Source: GWE2-51-13 sp041736705 | GTDB lineage: Bacteria; Bacillota_I; Bacilli_A; Erysipelotrichales; Erysipelotrichaceae | DNA length: 64,000 nucleotides | Reading direction: 5' to 3' | Assembly (NCBI GenBank): GCA_041736705.1 | Contig: JBGSTC010000022.1 | Span: forward strand, 1 to 64,000 | Part shown: positions 58,870-64,000 of the stretch, in pieces | How the letters are laid out: each line of letters opens with the position of its first letter | Position numbering within the stretch: position 1 is the stretch's first letter | Program-made: the position numbers and the translations under genes | The notes under the pieces: generated by a model | The model's input: only the letters and a program-made list of their open reading frames with translations | Databases searched by the model: none | Told to the model about the DNA's origin: nothing

Positions 58870-58889
58870 AATGGACTAGGAGGTGCACC

Positions 58890-59189
58890 ATGGAATTCGA
58901 CGAGAAACTCTATACGCAAAAGAGCGAACTACTCAAAGTGTTGGCTCATCCGATCCGTCTGTGCATCGTTCGCGGGCTCTTAAACCATGGGTCATGCAAC
59001 GTATCGCATATGGAAGAATGCTTGAATGTCTCGCAATCCGCGGTCTCCCAGCATCTCGCAAAACTCAAATCCGCCGGTGTGTTGTCTGTGAAACGCAGCG
59101 GAAATACCAATCATTATGAACTGGTGAACCCGGAAGTGGTCCGGGTCATCGTATGCCTCTTCACTGAGGAAGGAAAGGAAATCGCATGA
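58890..59189 (+). CDS. ArsR/SmtB-family repressor, possible sulfur sensor
   Basis: 99 residues, ATG behind AGGAGG. Winged helix with VLAHPIRLCIVRGLLNHG, recognition region LNVSQSAVSQHLAKLKSAGV and a wing. Cysteines at 25, 36, 44 and 89 fit a thiol- or persulfide-responsive repressor of the BigR/SqrR kind better than an arsenic type; which pair acts is not visible. It overlaps the reductase start by 4 bases and should repress its own operon until reactive sulfur is present. Confidence 0.88.
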   Translation: MEFDEKLYTQKSELLKVLAHPIRLCIVRGLLNHGSCNVSHMEECLNVSQSAVSQHLAKLKSAGVLSVKRSGNTNHYELVNPEVVRVIVCLFTEEGKEIA

Positions 59190-61657
59190 AGAAAATTCTA
59201 ATCGTAGGAGGGGTCGCGGGAGGCGCGACCGCAGCCGCACGTCTTCGTCGTTTGAACGAAGAAGACAAAATCATATTGTTCGAGCGGGATGAATACATCA
59301 GTTTCGCGAACTGCGGGCTCCCGTATTATCTTGGAGGCGTCATCAAGCAGCGCGATAAACTTTTCGTCCAGACCGTCGAAGGGATGAGCGAGCGCTTCAA
59401 CCTCGACATCCGCAATTTCAACGAAGTCACCGAAATCAACAAGGCCGAGAAGTTCGTCACCGTCCGCAACACGCAAACCGGCGCGACCTACACCGAATCC
59501 TTCGATGTTTTGATTTTATCCCCCGGAGCCAAGCCGATCCAACCTCCGATCCCGGGCATCAAGGAAGCGACCAACCTGTTCGTCTTGCGCAACATCCCGG
59601 ATACCGATGCGATCTACAACTTCATCAAAGACAAACAACCCAAGACGGCGGTCGTCGTCGGGGGCGGGTTCATCGGCGTCGAAATGGCCGAAAACTTGGT
59701 CGAACGCGGGATCAAAGTCACCTTGGTCGAAAAGATGCCGCAAGTTTTGGCACCGCTTGATTTCGAAATGGCTCAGATGGTCCATCAGGAACTCAACACC
59801 CACGGGGTCGAACTGGTCCTTGGAGACGGGGTTTCGCACTTCTCAAACAACGGCCATACGATCCATCTAGAATCCGGTAAAGAAGTCGACACCGACCTCT
59901 TGATCCTATCAATCGGGGTCGTCCCCGAAAACGGATTGGCGAAGAACGGCGGACTCCAACTCGGACCGCGCGGACACATCGCCACCAACCCCCAACTCAG
60001 AACCTTCGACGCCGCGACCGGTGAAGTCATCCACGATATCTATGCCATCGGGGATGCCATCCAAGTCAAGGATGTCGTGACGGGCGGGGATACCGCCATC
60101 GCCTTGGCCTGGCCTGCGAACCGTCAAGGACGCATCGTCGCCGACATCATCAACGGCTACGATGTCCAATACAACGGATCCTTGGGGACCAGCGTCTTGA
60201 AGGTCTTCAATCTGACCGTCGCCGCGACCGGCAACAACCAACGTCTGCTCGACATGAAGAAGATCCCGTACCAGGCGATCCATGCCCACCGCGGGAACCA
60301 TGCTTCCTATTATCCCAACTCCACCAACATCGCTCTTAAACTCCTCTTCAATCCGGAAACGGGTGAAATCTTGGGAGCTCAGGCGGTCGGACAAGAAGGA
60401 ACGGAAAAACGGATCGACGTCATCGCCACGGCCATCAAGCTGAAGGCGAAAGTCACCCAACTTTCCGACCTTGAACTTAGCTATGCCCCGCCCTTCAGCA
60501 GTGCGAAGGATCCGGTCAATATCCTAGGCTATATCGCCGAGAACGTGCTCCACAACGATTACAGCGTCACCTATGTCCAACAAGTCGAACAACTGGCGAA
60601 AGAAGGGGCGTACTTACTGGACGTCCGTACGCCGATCGAATTCTCGACCGGACATTTCCCGGGCGCCGTCAACATCGAAGTGGATGAACTGCGTCAACGC
60701 ATCGGTGAAATCAAAGTGTCCAAAGACACCCCGATCTATGTCAATTGCCAAGTCGGTTTGCGCGCATACATCGCGATCCGCATCCTCAAAGCCAATGGAT
60801 TCACCAAGCTCTTCAACGTATCCGGCGGATATTCCACCTACAAATCCTTCAAGTACGAACTCAGCACCATGAAGAAGTCCGTCGACACGAAAGTCGATGA
60901 AATCACGGGGAAGAGTTTGAATGAACTGAAAGTCGTCGACGTCGTCGGGCTGCAATGCCCGGGACCGCTGATGGCCACCTATAAAGCCATCACCGAAGCC
61001 AACGAAGGCGATCACATCAAGATCATCGCGACCGATCCGGGATTCGCGAAGGACGTGGAAACGTGGAGCGTCAGTAACGGACATACCTTGGTTTCCAACG
61101 TGACCGAAGGCAACAAGTACATCGCCGAGATCGTCAAGGGACACAAGGATGTCAATTGCACCTTGGGCGCATTGACCCCCAACACCCAGGAAAACGCCAC
61201 GATCGTTCTGTTTAGCGGGGAATTGGATAAAGCGTTGGCGGCCATGATCATCGCTCAAGGCGCGGCTGCCCAAGGCAAGAAAGTCACCATCTTCTATACC
61301 TTCTGGGGCTTGAACGCATTGCGTAAACCGCAGGGTGTCGCCACCGAAAAGAACCTGATCGAAAAGATGTTCGGATTCATGATGCCAAGAGGCGCATCCA
61401 AACTTCCGCTCTCCAGCATGAACATGGGCGGGATGGGGAAAGCGATGATCGAAGGGATCATGAAAACCAAAGGCGTCGACCAGCTCGATGTCATGATGAA
61501 GAATTGTTTGGATCTGGGCGTGAAGTTCATCGCCTGCACGATGTCCATGGATCTGATGGGCATCAAGAAAGAAGAATTGCTGGACGGGATCGAATACGGT
61601 GGCGTCGCGACGTACATCGCATCCAACGAAAACGTCGGAACGACTTTATTCATCTAA
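59186..61657 (+). CDS. Multidomain CoA-disulfide reductase with rhodanese, TusA and DsrE-like domains
   Basis: 823 residues in one chain. Residues 1-440: FAD/NAD oxidoreductase with GGVAGGATAAARLRR and redox Cys43 in SFANCGLPYY, the CoA-disulfide reductase/NADH:persulfide reductase type. About 460-555: rhodanese with Cys521 in CQVGLR. About 570-650: TusA with CPGP (Cys591). About 670-823: DsrE/DsrF-like domain with Cys784 in CTMSMDLMG. Sulfur can pass between four cysteine centres, so the protein probably reduces CoA or protein persulfides and relays sulfane sulfur. Controlled by the ArsR gene that overlaps it. Confidence 0.93.
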   Translation: MKKILIVGGVAGGATAAARLRRLNEEDKIILFERDEYISFANCGLPYYLGGVIKQRDKLFVQTVEGMSERFNLDIRNFNEVTEINKAEKFVTVRNTQTGATYTESFDVLILSPGAKPIQPPIPGIKEATNLFVLRNIPDTDAIYNFIKDKQPKTAVVVGGGFIGVEMAENLVERGIKVTLVEKMPQVLAPLDFEMAQMVHQELNTHGVELVLGDGVSHFSNNGHTIHLESGKEVDTDLLILSIGVVPENGLAKNGGLQLGPRGHIATNPQLRTFDAATGEVIHDIYAIGDAIQVKDVVTGGDTAIALAWPANRQGRIVADIINGYDVQYNGSLGTSVLKVFNLTVAATGNNQRLLDMKKIPYQAIHAHRGNHASYYPNSTNIALKLLFNPETGEILGAQAVGQEGTEKRIDVIATAIKLKAKVTQLSDLELSYAPPFSSAKDPVNILGYIAENVLHNDYSVTYVQQVEQLAKEGAYLLDVRTPIEFSTGHFPGAVNIEVDELRQRIGEIKVSKDTPIYVNCQVGLRAYIAIRILKANGFTKLFNVSGGYSTYKSFKYELSTMKKSVDTKVDEITGKSLNELKVVDVVGLQCPGPLMATYKAITEANEGDHIKIIATDPGFAKDVETWSVSNGHTLVSNVTEGNKYIAEIVKGHKDVNCTLGALTPNTQENATIVLFSGELDKALAAMIIAQGAAAQGKKVTIFYTFWGLNALRKPQGVATEKNLIEKMFGFMMPRGASKLPLSSMNMGGMGKAMIEGIMKTKGVDQLDVMMKNCLDLGVKFIACTMSMDLMGIKKEELLDGIEYGGVATYIASNENVGTTLFI

Positions 61658-61660
61658 ACT

Positions 61661-61692
61661 AAAACGCGGAAATCGACTTTCCGCGTTTTTTA
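61661..61692 (+). terminator. Terminator of the CoA-disulfide reductase operon
   Basis: AACGCGGAAA and TTTCCGCGTT pair around a 5-base loop, followed by TTTTT. Confidence 0.92.
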
Positions 61693-61721
61693 TTCCAGTT
61701 TATTTAGGGATGGACTATAAT
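61693..61721 (+). promoter_or_regulatory. Promoter of the lipoprotein-DUF1003 pair
   Basis: TTCCAG and TATAAT, spacer 17; the -10 is strong and the -35 weak. Confidence 0.5.
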
Positions 61722-61748
61722 GGAAATTGAAATCAGGGAGAGCCATCC

Positions 61749-62399
61749 ATGAAAAAATCCATCCTTCTCCTCATTCTTATCCTCCTTTTGACCGGATGCA
61801 TGCAAACCGAAGACAATAGCGCCGCATACCAAGAAGTCATCGCCCAACAAGAAGCGAAGATCGATGAATTAAGGAGCGAAGTGCAGACCTTGACGAAGGA
61901 GAAAGAGAACCTTCAGGCACTTCTGGATCAATTCGACCCCGATATCCTCAATCAAAACGCCATGGTCTTCACCTCCATTTCGCTCCTGTTCGCCGGCGAG
62001 TCGAATTGCATCGCCGAAGCGGGTGCGACACGATGCGAGCTTCTCTCAAGTAACGCTACTCTGGATGCCCCGATCCAATCCTGGCCTTCGTTCATGCATG
62101 TCCTTAATCCGAACCCTGATCGGATTTTCATCGTCTATTATGATGAAGAAGAACTTTGGATCTATGATTCCTACCAGATCACGTCGCAGGAAGAAGCGCA
62201 GGAAATCATCGAACAGGAAGGAGCCGCTTCCATCGTCAAAACCTTCGAGGACGGGAGGGTGTTGGTCCAGTTCGTTTCGATCGGAATCACCTTGAATAAT
62301 CCGACCGCCGTCGAAGCATATGAAACGCAATTTAAGAACCAGTTGACGGGCACGATTGACCTAAACATCAACGGGCAGGAAGCGGGAACGAATCAATGA
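61749..62399 (+). CDS. Lipoprotein with a coiled coil
   Basis: 216 residues. Lipobox LLTGC with Cys17, a coiled coil (about 26-62) and a soluble domain that contains two cysteines (Cys88 and Cys96 region, NCIAEAGATRC) possibly forming a disulfide outside the cell. No family recognised. Its stop overlaps the DUF1003 start by 4 bases. Ribosome site GGGAG upstream. Confidence 0.75.
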   Translation: MKKSILLLILILLLTGCMQTEDNSAAYQEVIAQQEAKIDELRSEVQTLTKEKENLQALLDQFDPDILNQNAMVFTSISLLFAGESNCIAEAGATRCELLSSNATLDAPIQSWPSFMHVLNPNPDRIFIVYYDEEELWIYDSYQITSQEEAQEIIEQEGAASIVKTFEDGRVLVQFVSIGITLNNPTAVEAYETQFKNQLTGTIDLNINGQEAGTNQ

Positions 62400-63127
62400 C
62401 TCAAAAAAAACATGACATTCAACGCGAAGTTTGTCCGATTTGTTTGAAGGAGAAGTACTTATCACAGATGGTTTCGATGTCACATCTTCAAGACTCGCTT
62501 CGGAAAGCCATCCGTAAAGATCATCCTGAAATTAATACAGATGGATATGTTTGCCTTGTGGACCTCAATCATCTTCGTGCGAAATATGTTGATTCACTGA
62601 TTCAGGATGAAATCGGGGAGTTGTCGAAATTGGATCGTGAAGTCGCCAAAAGCATCGTGACCCAGGAGACCATGGCACAGAACATCAATGATCAATTCAC
62701 AGAGAAATTGACGGTCGGGGATAAAATCGCAGATCAAGTCGCGACATTCGGCGGGAGCTGGAGATTCATCATTTTCTTTGGTGTTTTCATCATCGTCTGG
62801 ATCATCGTCAATTCGATTCTCCTGTTGACGACACACTTCGACCCCTACCCGTTCATTTTACTCAATCTTATCTTGTCATGTCTAGCTGCTCTTCAAGCAC
62901 CGGTAATCATGATGAGCCAGAATCGACAAGAAGCCAAAGATCGTCTTCGATCCGAACACGATTACAAGACGAATTTGAAGGCTGAACTTGAAATCAGGAT
63001 ATTGAATGAGAAACTCGATCATTTGATGTCTCATCAAATCCAAAGTTTGATGGAGACCCAACAAATCTTGTTCGACATGATCGAAGAACGCGACGACAAT
63101 AAGATTCATCCCAAAAATGTGCCTTGA
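62396..63127 (+). CDS. DUF1003 family membrane protein
   Basis: 243 residues, ATGA-coupled to the lipoprotein gene. An N-terminal CPIC segment, charged helices, then two membrane helices (about 122-146 and 151-172) in the context FGGSWRFIIFFGVFI and LNLILSCLAALQAPVIMMSQNR, which is the DUF1003 core. A helical cytoplasmic tail follows. The family is widespread and of unknown function, with suggested roles in ion transport or stress. Confidence 0.9.
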   Translation: MTQKKHDIQREVCPICLKEKYLSQMVSMSHLQDSLRKAIRKDHPEINTDGYVCLVDLNHLRAKYVDSLIQDEIGELSKLDREVAKSIVTQETMAQNINDQFTEKLTVGDKIADQVATFGGSWRFIIFFGVFIIVWIIVNSILLLTTHFDPYPFILLNLILSCLAALQAPVIMMSQNRQEAKDRLRSEHDYKTNLKAELEIRILNEKLDHLMSHQIQSLMETQQILFDMIEERDDNKIHPKNVP

Positions 63128-63232
63128 TGGACTAGAGATGTTTAGGTGTTTGAGTCTCGTTCGTTATGGGTTGACGTTCTTGACATAATTCCGCCATATT
63201 GTTTTGTTATCCTACACCCAGAGGTGAGTTTT

Positions 63233-63910
63233 ATGAACATCTTGTGTTGCGACGATGATCCGATCGTCAAAGAAGCTCTACGGGTTTACATGAAGGAAGA
63301 AGGGTACACGACGACGTTTGCGTCCGACGGGGAAGAAGCCGTGTTGGCGTTTCGCAGCACCAACCCCGATTTCATCGTGTTGGACATCATGATGCCCAAA
63401 AAAAACGGACTGGAAGTCTGTAAAGAAATACGTAAAGAGTCGGATGTACCGATTTTATTACTGACGGCGAAAGGTGAAGAGATCGACCGGATTCTCGGGT
63501 TTGAACTGGGAGCCGATGACTACATCGTGAAACCGTTCAGCGCCAGGGAAGTCATCGCACGGATCAAGGCGATCCAGAGACGATTGAGCGAAAGCCGTGA
63601 AAAGAAGACGGTTCAGAAAATCGCCTACAAGAATCTCGAAGTCAACCAACAGAACTATACGATCCGCATTAACCAGGAAGCCATCGCCGCGACCCCGAAG
63701 GAAGTGGAAATCCTGTTCTTATTGATGTCCCATCCGTCACAGGTCTTTACCCGCGACCAGATCCTCAATCTAGTCTGGGGATACAGTTATTACGGGGATA
63801 CCCGTTCGGTGGATACCCACATTAAACGGATCCGGGCCAAATTACCTCCACAACTTCACGATGCTATCCAGACCATCTACGGCGTCGGGTATAAGTTCGA
63901 GGAAATCTGA
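63233..63910 (+). CDS. OmpR/PhoB-family response regulator
   Basis: 225 residues from ATG 63233 (GAGGTGAG upstream; the frame is open to an earlier ATG at 63146, but that region holds TTGACA boxes). Receiver domain with CDDDPIV acidic pocket, phosphorylated Asp in VLDIMMP, Thr in LLLTAKG and Lys in VKPF; then a winged-helix output domain with TPKEVEILFLLMSHP and RSVDTHIKRIRAKL. It is coupled to a sensor kinase whose start overlaps by one base. Confidence 0.95.
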   Translation: MNILCCDDDPIVKEALRVYMKEEGYTTTFASDGEEAVLAFRSTNPDFIVLDIMMPKKNGLEVCKEIRKESDVPILLLTAKGEEIDRILGFELGADDYIVKPFSAREVIARIKAIQRRLSESREKKTVQKIAYKNLEVNQQNYTIRINQEAIAATPKEVEILFLLMSHPSQVFTRDQILNLVWGYSYYGDTRSVDTHIKRIRAKLPPQLHDAIQTIYGVGYKFEEI

Positions 63911-64000
63911 TGAAATTCCGCCACACCCTCTTTTTCCGCTTACTTACCTTGTTTGTTTCCCTCTTTAGCGTTGGGTTGATCCTGACGCTTTTGGTTTTTC
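63910..64000 (+). CDS. Sensor histidine kinase, 5' end only
   Basis: Starts at ATG 63910, overlapping the response-regulator stop (TGATG), and runs off the window. The 30 visible residues, MKFRHTLFFRLLTLFVSLFS onward, are a basic start and first membrane helix, as expected for a membrane sensor kinase that phosphorylates the upstream regulator. The signal cannot be told. Confidence 0.7.
   Translation, partial: MKFRHTLFFRLLTLFVSLFSVGLILTLLVF

Overview
The window reads as one chromosomal stretch of a free-living, probably anaerobic, low-to-medium GC Gram-positive-type bacterium (Bacillota or a wall-less relative). TGA is used only as a stop and Trp is TGG, so this is the standard bacterial code and not that of Mycoplasma. 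Ribosome binding sites are strong AGGAGG types, promoters are sigma-A-like, and several genes start with GTG or TTG. An FprA-type flavodiiron protein, a rubrerythrin-like protein, nitroreductases, a flavodoxin and a CoA-disulfide reductase point to an oxygen- and sulfur-stressed anaerobe. A glycosyltransferase close to the Acholeplasma monoglucosyldiacylglycerol synthase type makes Acholeplasmatales/Izemoplasmatales-like organisms a reasonable guess, but this is unproven.

Layout. 1-2.8 kb: a tRNA-Thr gene followed by an AT-rich accessory patch with two small secreted/lipoprotein genes, two copies of a 90-bp repeat, and a DUF4238 gene. 2.9-9.5 kb: flavodiiron protein, a large surface protein, small conserved unknowns, cold-shock protein, ferritin-like protein. 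9.5-15.9 kb: hypoxanthine/uracil-type DNA glycosylase, two nitroreductases, two CPBP membrane proteases, an alpha/beta hydrolase and an SPFH protein. 16-19 kb: homocysteine methyltransferase, luxS, a zinc-type alcohol dehydrogenase and a PH-domain membrane protein. 19-27 kb: an isomerase/dehydrogenase fusion, a diguanylate cyclase, a 6-phospho-beta-glucosidase, a TetR regulator with a papain-like protein, and a glycolipid glycosyltransferase. 27-30.4 kb: orphan antitoxin, a small stress-type cluster (lmo0937-like, CsbD), a ThiF-family protein and a membrane-anchored unknown. 30.3-34.8 kb (minus strand): acyl-CoA ligase plus E2-like acyltransferase, then glmS with a glmS ribozyme in its leader. 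34.9-39.5 kb: polyferredoxin pair, three tRNAs (Pro, Arg, Leu), TetR-CPBP pair, old-yellow-enzyme oxidoreductase. 39.5-46.6 kb: a complete LacI-controlled sucrose-type uptake and breakdown locus. 46.6-53.4 kb: PadR-HAAS-DUF4097 module, membrane proteins, a lipoprotein and a three-gene ABC-2 exporter. 53.5-64 kb: tRNA-Leu, hydrolase, LOR protein, flavodoxin, MBL hydrolase, a WYL regulator with a DprA-like protein, a candidate C-rich small RNA, an ArsR-controlled multidomain CoA-disulfide reductase, a lipoprotein/DUF1003 pair and the start of a two-component system.

How genes work together. The 40-46 kb locus imports a sugar (SBP and two permeases, no ATPase), splits it with an amylosucrase-like GH13 enzyme and phosphorylates the released fructose. 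The 58.8-61.7 kb operon looks like a persulfide-handling unit under a cysteine-rich ArsR repressor. Many regulators here have a clear inverted repeat placed on their own promoter (TetR at 24.5 and 36.9 kb, LacI at 40.6 kb, WYL at 56.6 kb, ArsR at 58.8 kb). The most promising places for undescribed biology are the WYL/DprA-like pair, the acyl-ligase/E2-like pair, the isomerase-dehydrogenase fusion, the repeated C-terminal peptide remnant near the tRNA-Thr, and the candidate C-rich sRNA. No CRISPR array, transposase, rRNA gene or replication origin was recognised.
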